Below are positions 1-7,483 of a DNA stretch of 36,602 nt, in pieces; position 1 is the first letter of the stretch, and every line of letters begins with the position of its first letter. A model generated the notes under the pieces. The model ran no database searches and had not been told where the DNA came from. It saw only the letters and a list, made by a program, of their open reading frames with translations. Both the position numbers and the translations under genes were made by a program. Source of the DNA: FEN-680 sp036845225 (GTDB lineage Bacteria > Actinomycetota > Geothermincolia > Fen-727 > Anoxymicrobiaceae); contig DAIUEJ010000030.1 of the NCBI GenBank assembly GCA_036845225.1, positions 1 to 36,602 of the forward strand, written 5' to 3'.

Positions 1-1552
1 AGTGCCTGAAGTGGCGCCTGCCCGTCATGACCATCGCCATCCCGTTCTTCTCGCAGACGGCGAGCGCCTGGTCGTCCTTTTTCGAGCCGCCCGGCTGGAT
101 GACGGCCTTCGCTCCCGCACCGGCGACCTCCTCCAGCGCGTCCGGGAACGGGAAGAACGCGTCGGACGCCACCGAGCACCCCTCGGCTTTGGCCCCGGCT
201 TTCTTGACCGCGATCATCGCGGAGTCGACACGGCTCATCTGCCCGGCTCCCACGCCGACGGTAGCCCTGTCTTTCACAAGGACGATCGCGTTCGACTTGA
301 CGTGCTTGCACACCTTCCAGGCGAAGAGCAGGTCGTCCCACTGCGCGTCTGTCGGCTCGGCGGTGGTGACCACCTTCCAGGTGGAGCGGTCGTAGGGGTC
401 GGTGTCGTAGTCCTGCGCCAGCAGCCCGCCGTGTATGCGCCGGAAGTCCTTGCCGGCGGCCTGCGGCGCATCGACCTTGCCCATCTCCAGGACGCGGATG
501 TCCTTCTTCTCCTTGAGGACGGCAAGCCCGTCGTCCTCGAACGAAGGCGCGAGGAGCAGCTCGATGAAGTTGCCCTTCATCGCCTCCGCGGTCTCCTTGT
601 CGAGAGGCCTGTTCACAGCGATGACCGAGCCGAACGCGGAGACGGAGTCGCAATCGAAGGCCTTGCGGTATGCGTTCGCGAGGCTGTCGTCCACGGCGAC
701 CCCGCATGGGTTGTTGTGCTTGATTATCACGCACGCCGGCTCGTCGAACTCGAGGACACAGTTCCAGGCAGCCTCACCGTCCAGCACGTTGTTGAACGAT
801 ACCGCCGGCCCGTGGACCTGCGGGGCGGTCGCGAGCGATACGCCCTTGACTCCGTTCTCCGCGTAGAGCGCCGCGGACTGGTGAGGGTTCTCGCCGTAGC
901 GCAGGGCCGAGACCTTGCTGAACCCCATCACGAGCGAGTCGAGGAACTCGGCCGAGAGGCCCTCCTGCTCGATCAGGTAGGCGCTGATCATGGTGTCGTA
1001 CTCGGCGGTATGAGTGAACGCCTCTCGCGCCAGGTCGCGGCAGGTCTCGACACTTATCTCGCCGCTGGTCTTCTTCATCTCTTCGATTATCTCTTTGTAC
1101 CGCTCCGGGTTGACGACGATGGCCACGTGGGCGTGGTTCTTCGCAGCGGCTCTCACCATGGTCGGCCCGCCGATGTCGATGTTCTCTATGGCGTCCTCCC
1201 TGGTGACGCCCTTCTTTGCGATCGTCTCCGCGAACGGGTAGAGGTTGACCACGACCAGGTCGATGAGCGGTATCTTCTGGAAGTCGGCCTGGCGAAGGTG
1301 CTCGGGCTTGCTGCGATCGGCCAGTATCCCTCCGTGGACCTTGGGGTGCAGCGTCTTCACCCTCCCGTCGAGCATCTCGGGAAAGCCCGTGAGCTCGGCG
1401 ACCGGCACGGCCTTGATGTTCTCTTCCTTCAGCAGCTTGTAAGTACCACCGGTCGAGACCACTTCGACGCCCATGGCTGTCAGCTCCCGGGCGAGCCACA
1501 CCACGTCCGTCTTGTCTGAAACGCTTACCAGAGCCCGCTTAACCTTCGGCAT
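1..1552 (-). CDS. purH: Bifunctional AICAR transformylase / IMP cyclohydrolase PurH (stop codon cut by window edge)
   Basis: Catalyses the last two steps of IMP synthesis: formylation of AICAR with 10-formyl-THF, then ring closure. The minus-strand reading begins MPKVKRALVSVSDKT and runs 517 codons to a C-terminus ending TGRRHFRH, the typical end of this family; only the first base of the stop codon lies inside the window, so the protein is essentially complete. The N-terminal MGS-like cyclohydrolase domain (about residues 1-195) has SDKT at 12-15 and LHPKVHGG near 68-75. The C-terminal transformylase domain carries the KHNNPCG motif at about 278-284. The start ATG at 1552 is preceded by AAAGGAG at good spacing. 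It is the last purine gene of the run, 63 bp downstream of purN. Long open frames on the opposite strand are antisense artefacts. Confidence 0.96.
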   Translation of the reverse strand, partial: MPKVKRALVSVSDKTDVVWLARELTAMGVEVVSTGGTYKLLKEENIKAVPVAELTGFPEMLDGRVKTLHPKVHGGILADRSKPEHLRQADFQKIPLIDLVVVNLYPFAETIAKKGVTREDAIENIDIGGPTMVRAAAKNHAHVAIVVNPERYKEIIEEMKKTSGEISVETCRDLAREAFTHTAEYDTMISAYLIEQEGLSAEFLDSLVMGFSKVSALRYGENPHQSAALYAENGVKGVSLATAPQVHGPAVSFNNVLDGEAAWNCVLEFDEPACVIIKHNNPCGVAVDDSLANAYRKAFDCDSVSAFGSVIAVNRPLDKETAEAMKGNFIELLLAPSFEDDGLAVLKEKKDIRVLEMGKVDAPQAAGKDFRRIHGGLLAQDYDTDPYDRSTWKVVTTAEPTDAQWDDLLFAWKVCKHVKSNAIVLVKDRATVGVGAGQMSRVDSAMIAVKKAGAKAEGCSVASDAFFPFPDALEEVAGAGAKAVIQPGGSKKDDQALAVCEKNGMAMVMTGRRHFRH

Positions 1553-1615
1553 TCCGACTCCTTTCGTCCCATCGATCCTGAGGGCGCCTGCACGGGCGCC
1601 CCTTTACCGGCGCCT

Positions 1616-2245
1616 TCACGCCGGAGGGAGTATCTTCACCCGGCGCCCCTCGACCGTCAACCGCCCCTCCGCGAACAGCCTTATCGCCCTGGGGTATACC
1701 TTGTATTCCGAAAGGTGTATCCGATTATGCAGGGTTTCGACATTGTCGCCTTCGGCGACGTTAACCGCTTCCTGCACGATTATCGGGCCGGTATCAAGGC
1801 CCTTGTCCACAAAGTGTACGGTGACCCCGGTCACCTTGACCCCGTGCTCGAGAGCGTCCGGCACGCCGTCCTCGCCCGGGAAACTCGGGAGCAGCGCCGG
1901 GTGGATGTTCATTATCCGGTTCTCGAAGGCGTCCACGATCTCGTCCCCCACCAGCTTCATGTAGCCGGCCAGGACGACCAGTTCTACCCCTGCATCCCGG
2001 AGGGCCTCAACGATCGCGCGGTCGAACGCGGGCCGGTCTCCGAAATCGGAGAGCTCGATGACCCTGGTGGGGATCTCCCACCGCTTCGCGCGCTCGAGCG
2101 CGAACGCGGCCGGGTTATCACTGAGCACCAGGGCGATCCTCGCCGGGACCGCGCCATCGTCTATGGCGCGCGCAATCGCCTCCAGGTTCGTGCCGGAACC
2201 CGATGCCAGGACGCCCAGCTTCAGCGGCTCGCGATCAGGTGTCAT
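1616..2245 (-). CDS. purN: Phosphoribosylglycinamide formyltransferase PurN
   Basis: Transfers a formyl group from 10-formyl-THF to GAR, the third step of purine synthesis. The 209-residue protein has the usual family length. It shows SGSGTNL near residues 15-21 for phosphate binding, the catalytic Asn113 and His115 in MNIHPALLPSFPG, and Asp151 in DKGLDTGP, which match the E. coli triad N106/H108/D144 with a shift of seven. The start ATG at 2245 has GGAG about 9 nt upstream. It lies between purM and purH on the same strand and is separated from purM by a short gap that holds a palindromic repeat. Confidence 0.96.
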   Translation of the reverse strand: MTPDREPLKLGVLASGSGTNLEAIARAIDDGAVPARIALVLSDNPAAFALERAKRWEIPTRVIELSDFGDRPAFDRAIVEALRDAGVELVVLAGYMKLVGDEIVDAFENRIMNIHPALLPSFPGEDGVPDALEHGVKVTGVTVHFVDKGLDTGPIIVQEAVNVAEGDNVETLHNRIHLSEYKVYPRAIRLFAEGRLTVEGRRVKILPPA

Positions 2246-2271
2246 TCATGCCATCTCCAGTAACTCGGTCC

Positions 2272-2313
2272 GAAAAACGCAAAAAAGTGGTCTGACCCCT
2301 TCTTTGCGTTTTC
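2272..2313. repeat. Palindromic GGGGTCAG-core repeat, copy A
   Basis: An imperfect inverted repeat of about 42 bp. Read on the minus strand, an arm with AAAACGCAAAGAA is followed by the core GGGGTCAGACCAC and the matching arm TTTTTTGCGTTTTTC. The arm begins inside the TGA stop codon of purM. It shares its core and the CGCAA part of its arms with copy B at 9475-9513 and, more weakly, with copy C near 16482. The layout looks like a REP-type element that may act as a transcript-end hairpin; no REP-associated transposase gene is present in the window. Confidence 0.75.
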
Positions 2314-3358
2314 AGTTGTATCTCACGGGCCCGCCGCCCGATGCGATCTCACCGACCTCGAAGGCGCGGTACAGGTTCAAATCCAGGATCTGGAGCGCCT
2401 TTCGGACCTCCGAAGGCCGGACTACCACGAGCATGCCCAGGCCCATATTGAACGTCCGGAGCATCTCGAAGAGGTCTATCTCGCCTACCTTCTGCAGGAA
2501 GGTGAAGATGTTCTTGATGGGCCACGACCCGTACACGATCTCGGCGTGGACGCCTTCGGGCAGCACGCGCGGGAGGTTGTCGCTGATGCCGCCGCCGGTG
2601 ACGTGCGCCACAGCCTTGACGTTGCACTCCGCGGCCAGCTTCAGTATCACCGGCGCGTAGATCATCGAGGGCGTCAGCAGCTCGAGGCCGAGAGGGTTCG
2701 CTATCTCCTTGGTGTGGTCGTCCAGGTTGAAATCGCCCGAGTCGAACAGCAGCTTGCGAGCGAGCGAGAACCCGTTGGAGTGAAGGCCCGAAGAGCCGAT
2801 GCCGACGATCCTGTCCTCGACGACCACCGATGAGCCGTCTATGATCCTGTCCTTCTCGACGACCCCTACACAGAAGCCCGCGAGGTCGTAGTCGCCAGGG
2901 TCCATCACGCCGGGGTGCTCCGCGATCTCGCCGCCGATGAGCGAACACCCGGCCTTGACGCACCCGTCGGCAACGCCCCCTACGATGTCAGCTATCTTTG
3001 CGGGGACGACCTTGCCCGTGGCGATGTAGTCCTGGAAGAAGAGCGGCTCGGCGCCGCAGGTGACGACGTCGTCCGCGCACATGGCCACGAGGTCCACGCC
3101 CACGGTGTCGTGCTTGTCCAGCATCTGCGCGAGCTTGAGCTTGGTGCCTACGCCGTCGGTGCCCGAGGCGATTACCGGGTTCTTGTAGCGGGAAAGGTCG
3201 AGCTCGAAGAGGGAACTGAAGCCGCCCACCCCGGTCATGACCTCAGGCCGCACGGTCGACGCCACACGCCCCTTGATGAGTTCAACGGCCTCGTCGGCCG
3301 CTTTGATGTTGACGCCCGCCCACTCGTAGTCTTTGCCCTGATCCGCGCCCGCCGTCAT
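2312..3358 (-). CDS. purM: Phosphoribosylformylglycinamidine cyclo-ligase (AIR synthetase) PurM
   Basis: Closes the imidazole ring of FGAM using ATP to give AIR. The 348-residue protein has the normal length, with the nucleotide-binding signature SGTDGVGTKLKLA near residue 65, and PurM-type segments such as ADDVVTCGAEPLFFQDYIATGK and HVTGGGISDNLPRVLP. The start ATG at 3358 is preceded by a G-rich stretch (GGGGGG, 5 nt spacing). It starts 12 bp after the purF stop, so the two are probably co-transcribed. Its stop codon is embedded in the arm of palindromic repeat A, which suggests the element was inserted exactly at, or was co-opted as, the gene end. Confidence 0.96.
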   Translation of the reverse strand: MTAGADQGKDYEWAGVNIKAADEAVELIKGRVASTVRPEVMTGVGGFSSLFELDLSRYKNPVIASGTDGVGTKLKLAQMLDKHDTVGVDLVAMCADDVVTCGAEPLFFQDYIATGKVVPAKIADIVGGVADGCVKAGCSLIGGEIAEHPGVMDPGDYDLAGFCVGVVEKDRIIDGSSVVVEDRIVGIGSSGLHSNGFSLARKLLFDSGDFNLDDHTKEIANPLGLELLTPSMIYAPVILKLAAECNVKAVAHVTGGGISDNLPRVLPEGVHAEIVYGSWPIKNIFTFLQKVGEIDLFEMLRTFNMGLGMLVVVRPSEVRKALQILDLNLYRAFEVGEIASGGGPVRYN

Positions 3359-3370
3359 CGTGACCCCCCC

Positions 3371-4828
3371 TCAGGCTCGCGTGCTCTCCTCCAGCCGGAA
3401 CTTGGACATCTTGAAGTCCTCCGGCACCTCCATCGGGTACTCGCCGTCGAAGCACGCGGTGCAGTACATGTCCTTGTCCCGACCGCACGCCTTCAGCAGG
3501 TTCGCCATGCTCAGGTAGTGGAGCGAATCCGCGCCCAGGAAGTCCCTTATCTCGTCGACCGACTTTGTCGAGGCGATGAGCTCGTTCCGCACCGCGGTGT
3601 CTATGCCGTAGAAGCACGGGCAACTGATGGGCGGGGAGCTCACCCGCATGTGGACCTCGGCGGCCCCTGCCTCCTTCAGTATCGCCACTATCTTGCGGCT
3701 GGTCGTGCCGCGCACGATGGAGTCGTCGACGACCACCAGCCGCTTGCCCGCGATGACCGGGGTCAGCGGGTTCAGCTTGAGGCGGACGCCGAGCTGCCTG
3801 ATCGACTGGGTCGGCTGGATGAAGGTGCGCCCGATGTATCGGTTCTTGATGAGCCCCTCCCCGAACGGGATCCCCGACTTCTCCGCGAAACCGATGGCGG
3901 CGGGGACTCCCGAGTCGGGCACCGGTATGACGATGTCGGCCTCCACGGGGGCCTCCTCCGCCAGGTGCATGCCCATCTCTTTTCGGGCGCTGTAGAGCAC
4001 CCGGTCGTAGAGGAGCGAGTCCGGCCGAGCGAAGTAGATGAACTCGAAGATGCACAGCGAAGGCCTCGCGGGCTCGGCGAACCTCCTCGACTTCATGCCG
4101 TGCTCGTTCACCTGCACGATCTCGCCGGGCTCGATCTCACGGATGAACTTCGCGCCGACCACGTCGAGGGCTGCGGTCTCGCTGGCGATGAAAGTGGCGC
4201 CGTCCCTGGAGCCCAGGCACAGCGGCCTTATCCCGTACGGGTCCCGCAGGCCGAAGAGGCCTTCCTCGGTCAGGATGACCGCGGAGTAGGCGCCCTGGAG
4301 CCTGGGAAAGACCTCGGCGACCGCCTCGGGCGTGGTGGCCGCGGTGGAGCAGTTAAGAAGGCTGCTCATAACTTCGGTGTCGGTGGTCGAGGTGAACGTC
4401 GCCCCTCCGCAGGTCAGCGACTCGCGCAACTGCTCGGTGTTGACGAGGTTGCCGTTGTGGGCGATGGCATGGGGACCGCGGCTGGTGATGTCGTACATCG
4501 GCTGCGCGTTCTCCCAGTAGGTCGAGCCCGTGGTGGAGTAGCGCACGTGGCCGATGGCGGAATGCCCGTTGAGGCTCATGAAACTGTTCTCGTCGAAGAC
4601 CTGGGAGACCAGGCCCATGTCCTTTACCACCAGGATGCCGTCCCCGCTGGTGACGGCGATGCCCGCGCTCTCCTGGCCCCTGTGCTGGAGGGCATAGAGG
4701 CCGAAGTAAGTGACCCTTGCCACTTCCTCGCCGGGCGCCCAGACCCCGAATACGCCGCAAGCCTCCTCGGGGGAGTCTCCGGCCATGCTCATGGCGAATC
4801 TGTTATTCACAGCGTTATTATCCCCCAT
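3371..4828 (-). CDS. purF: Amidophosphoribosyltransferase PurF, 4Fe-4S type with propeptide
   Basis: Makes phosphoribosylamine from PRPP and glutamine, the committed step of purine synthesis. A 23-residue propeptide precedes Cys24 (EEACGVFGVW), the Ntn glutaminase nucleophile after self-cleavage. The PRPP motif VVVDDSIVRGTTS lies near 365-377. Cys259, Cys405, Cys456 and Cys459 correspond to the four cluster ligands of the Bacillus subtilis enzyme, so this is the oxygen-labile Fe-S class, which fits an anaerobe. The ATG at 4828 has no clear ribosome site; internal ATGs at codons 13 and 15, or a GTG at codon 7, are possible starts and would still leave a propeptide. A 27-codon frame upstream overlaps this start. 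Confidence 0.95.
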   Translation of the reverse strand: MGDNNAVNNRFAMSMAGDSPEEACGVFGVWAPGEEVARVTYFGLYALQHRGQESAGIAVTSGDGILVVKDMGLVSQVFDENSFMSLNGHSAIGHVRYSTTGSTYWENAQPMYDITSRGPHAIAHNGNLVNTEQLRESLTCGGATFTSTTDTEVMSSLLNCSTAATTPEAVAEVFPRLQGAYSAVILTEEGLFGLRDPYGIRPLCLGSRDGATFIASETAALDVVGAKFIREIEPGEIVQVNEHGMKSRRFAEPARPSLCIFEFIYFARPDSLLYDRVLYSARKEMGMHLAEEAPVEADIVIPVPDSGVPAAIGFAEKSGIPFGEGLIKNRYIGRTFIQPTQSIRQLGVRLKLNPLTPVIAGKRLVVVDDSIVRGTTSRKIVAILKEAGAAEVHMRVSSPPISCPCFYGIDTAVRNELIASTKSVDEIRDFLGADSLHYLSMANLLKACGRDKDMYCTACFDGEYPMEVPEDFKMSKFRLEESTRA

Positions 4829-4947
4829 ATCTGCAACAGCGGTATTGACTTAGCGCAATCACGCGTCCGGGCTCTCGCACGTTCCTCCGGCTCAGATCCA
4901 TGACCCGGCCCTCTCCTTGATTCAAGGCACCCGGTGCTACACCTTTG

Positions 4948-7149
4948 TCAGTGGTGCGCCCCGGCGATCATCTTCTCCAGCGCGCTCTCGTAGACCGATG
5001 AGGCCTCCTCGAGCGAAAGGTCGAAAGCCCCTTCGACCTTGACTGTCCTGCCTCCGGTCGTACCCAGCACAGTGACCGGGACCCCGCAGTCGTCGGCCAT
5101 CTCCGTCAATGCGGTGATGTTCTCCGGCGCAACGCTGACAAGCACCCTCGCCTGGCTCTCGCTGAACAGAGCGACATGAGGGGCAAGCCCTCCCGGCAGC
5201 TCGACCTCGGCGCCGATATCCCCCTGGAGGCAGGACTCGGCCAGCGCGACCGCGAGGCCTCCCTCAGAGAGGTCGTGCGCTGAGGACAGCAGGTGTGCCT
5301 TCGCGCCCCTGGTCAGGACGCCGATGAGAGCCTTCTCCGCATCCCAGTCGACCGCGGGGGGCTTACCGGCGACCTTGTCGTGCAGGACTTTTAACAGCTC
5401 GCTGCCCCCGAGCTCGTCACGCGTCTCCCCGAGGAGGAGGACTTTGTCGCCCTCCCGGACGAAGGCCGAGACGACGCGGTCGTCTACGTCCTCGAGAAGC
5501 CCGAGCATCCCGATCACGGGGGTCGGGTAGATGGCCTCCCCGAACGATTCGTTGTAGAAGCTCACGTTGCCGCCCACCACGGGTGTGTCGATCTGCCGGC
5601 AACCGTCCGCGAGCGCTTCCACCGACTGCACGAACTGCCAGAAGATGCCCGGCTTCTCCGGGTTGCCGAAGTTGAGGCAGTTGGTTATCGCAACCGGCGT
5701 TGCGCCGGTGCAGGCTACGTTTCGTGCGCTTTCGGCCAGCGCCACCTGTGTCCCGACGTAGGGGTCGAGGTAGGTGTAACGCCCGTTGCAGTCGCAGCAC
5801 AGCGCGAGGCCGGCCCCGGTCTCCTTCACCCTCAAGACGGCCGCGTCACCACCCGGGAGTTCGACCGTGTTGACCCGCACCATGTGGTCGTACTGCTCGT
5901 AGACCCAGCGCTTGGAGCAGATGTTCGCCGAGCCCAGCAACTTCAACAGCGCCGCGCCCAGGTCATCGGGCGCCGGCAGGCTCGCCGGGTCGAACGCGGC
6001 GACCTCATCCAGGTATGCCGGGCGTTCCGCGATGCGGTGATACTCGGGGCCCTGGGCGAGCGACGAGGCCGGCACGTTGGCGATGACCTCTTCATCCCAG
6101 AGCAGCCGCATTTCGTCGCCCTCGGTGACCCGCGCGATCGGTATCGCGTCCAGCCCCCACTTCTCGCATATCCCGAGGACCTCTTCCAGGTTCTCATCAG
6201 AGCACAGCGCGAACATCCTCTCCTGGGACTCGGACATCATGATCTCGATAGGCTCCATCCCGGGCTCGCGCAAGGGCACCTTCGATATGTATACGTCCAT
6301 GCCGCAGCCGCCTCGCTCGGCGGTCTCGCAGGTGGCGCAGGTCAGCCCGGCGCCGCCCAGGTCCTGCAGGCCCAGCAGCAGGCCCTTGTCCAGCATCTCC
6401 AGGCAGGCCTCGATCTCGAGCTTCTCCGTGAAAGGATCGCCGACCTGGACGCTCGGCCGCTTCTCGGCGCTGGTCTCGTCGAACTCCTGTGAGGCCAGCA
6501 CGCTGACGCCGCCGATGCCGTCGCGTCCGGTGCTCGACCCCATCAGCACGCCCCAGCTCCCCGGGACGGACGCCCTGCCGAATATCAGGCGATCGGTGGG
6601 CATGATTCCCAGGCACATGACGTTGATGAGGGGGTTCTCCTCGTAGGCTTCCTCGAAGTAGAGGTCGCCCGCCACCGTCGGGATACCCAGGCAGTTCCCG
6701 TAAGAGGCGATACCAGCGACCACGCCGTCGAGCAGGTAGCGTGTGCGCGGGCTGTCGAGCGAGCCGAACCTCAAAGGGTCGAGGCTCGCTATCGGGCGCG
6801 CGCCCATCGTGAAGATGTCACGCACTATGCCCCCTACGCCCGTAGCCGCGCCCTGGAACGGCTCGACCGCGCTGGGGTGGTTGTGGGACTCGAGCTTGAA
6901 GCAGACCGCGTAGCCGTCCCCTATGTCGACCACGCCGGCGTTCTCGCCGGGCCCCAGCAGGATCCGCGGGCCCTCCGTGGGGAGCTTGCGCAACTGCTCT
7001 TTCGAGCTCTTGTAGCTGCAGTGCTCCGACCACATGACCGAGTACATTCCAAGCTCCACCTTGTTGGGCTCGCGGCCGAGCACTTCTTTTATCCTCTCGT
7101 ACTCGTCGGTGGTGAGTCCCAGTTCCTCGTACAGCTCCGGCAAAGCCAT
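4948..7149 (-). CDS. purL: Phosphoribosylformylglycinamidine synthase subunit PurL (short form)
   Basis: Converts FGAR to FGAM with ATP and ammonia. The 733-residue protein is the short PurL type that works with separate PurS and PurQ (glutaminase) subunits; neither gene is adjacent here. Two AIRS-type halves are visible, with WSEHCSYK near residue 41, the LESHNHPSA motif near 86-94, and the second-half NCLNFGNPEKP and VGGNVSFYNES segments. The ATG at 7149 with AGGGAG just upstream is preferred; a GTG one codon earlier (7152) is possible. It follows moaD by only about 12 bp, so transcription from the cofactor block probably reads into the purine genes. Confidence 0.95.
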   Translation of the reverse strand: MALPELYEELGLTTDEYERIKEVLGREPNKVELGMYSVMWSEHCSYKSSKEQLRKLPTEGPRILLGPGENAGVVDIGDGYAVCFKLESHNHPSAVEPFQGAATGVGGIVRDIFTMGARPIASLDPLRFGSLDSPRTRYLLDGVVAGIASYGNCLGIPTVAGDLYFEEAYEENPLINVMCLGIMPTDRLIFGRASVPGSWGVLMGSSTGRDGIGGVSVLASQEFDETSAEKRPSVQVGDPFTEKLEIEACLEMLDKGLLLGLQDLGGAGLTCATCETAERGGCGMDVYISKVPLREPGMEPIEIMMSESQERMFALCSDENLEEVLGICEKWGLDAIPIARVTEGDEMRLLWDEEVIANVPASSLAQGPEYHRIAERPAYLDEVAAFDPASLPAPDDLGAALLKLLGSANICSKRWVYEQYDHMVRVNTVELPGGDAAVLRVKETGAGLALCCDCNGRYTYLDPYVGTQVALAESARNVACTGATPVAITNCLNFGNPEKPGIFWQFVQSVEALADGCRQIDTPVVGGNVSFYNESFGEAIYPTPVIGMLGLLEDVDDRVVSAFVREGDKVLLLGETRDELGGSELLKVLHDKVAGKPPAVDWDAEKALIGVLTRGAKAHLLSSAHDLSEGGLAVALAESCLQGDIGAEVELPGGLAPHVALFSESQARVLVSVAPENITALTEMADDCGVPVTVLGTTGGRTVKVEGAFDLSLEEASSVYESALEKMIAGAHH

Positions 7150-7161
7150 CACTCCCTGTTA

Positions 7162-7410
7162 TCAGCCGCCGCCAAGCGGCGGAAAGATCGATACCACGTC
7201 GTCGGGCTTGAGCTTCGTCTTGCGGCCTTTGATGTGCGCCACGTTCTTGCCGTTGACGAGCACGGTGCTTATCTTCAGGTACCTGTCCAACCTGCCATCG
7301 TAGTCAGTAGAGAGGCGTTCGAGCAGCTCCTTGACGTTGTCCGCCTCCAGCTCGGCCTCGCGCGCGCCGGCCGCCTGCCTCAACGTGGCGAAGAATTTAA
7401 CGGTAGGCAT
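7162..7410 (-). CDS. MoaD/ThiS-family sulfur carrier protein
   Basis: An 82-residue ubiquitin-like protein that starts MPTVKFFATLRQAAG and ends PPLGGG. The terminal Gly-Gly is the residue pair adenylated and thiocarboxylated in MoaD, which donates sulfur for the dithiolene of molybdopterin. It sits between the aldehyde ferredoxin oxidoreductase gene and purL, and MoaD-like genes are often found beside AOR genes, so a role in pyranopterin synthesis for that enzyme is likely. A PurS identity was considered because of size and position, but the diglycine end and the KFFATLR start fit MoaD. GGGGA lies upstream of the ATG. Confidence 0.88.
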   Translation of the reverse strand: MPTVKFFATLRQAAGAREAELEADNVKELLERLSTDYDGRLDRYLKISTVLVNGKNVAHIKGRKTKLKPDDVVSIFPPLGGG

Positions 7411-7483
7411 GTGAGTCCCCAGCCAGCTTGTCTTGCTGCTCCCGCTCCGGCCTGCCCGTGCGGGCTTTCCGAGGATACATGTA

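Noticed and set aside
2..1519. Long plus-strand open frame opposite purH, and similar long frames opposite purF/purM and DUF255
   Set aside because: They are antisense to well-recognised genes, have no family resemblance and are Arg/Asp/His-rich, as expected for high-GC antisense frames.
7162..7410. PurS subunit of FGAM synthase
   Set aside because: The protein ends in Gly-Gly and starts like MoaD; PurS does not have a diglycine tail.
7440..7465. Terminator or Moco riboswitch between AOR and moaD
   Set aside because: A short GCCCG/CGGGC hairpin is visible, but there is no clear T-run or conserved riboswitch pattern.
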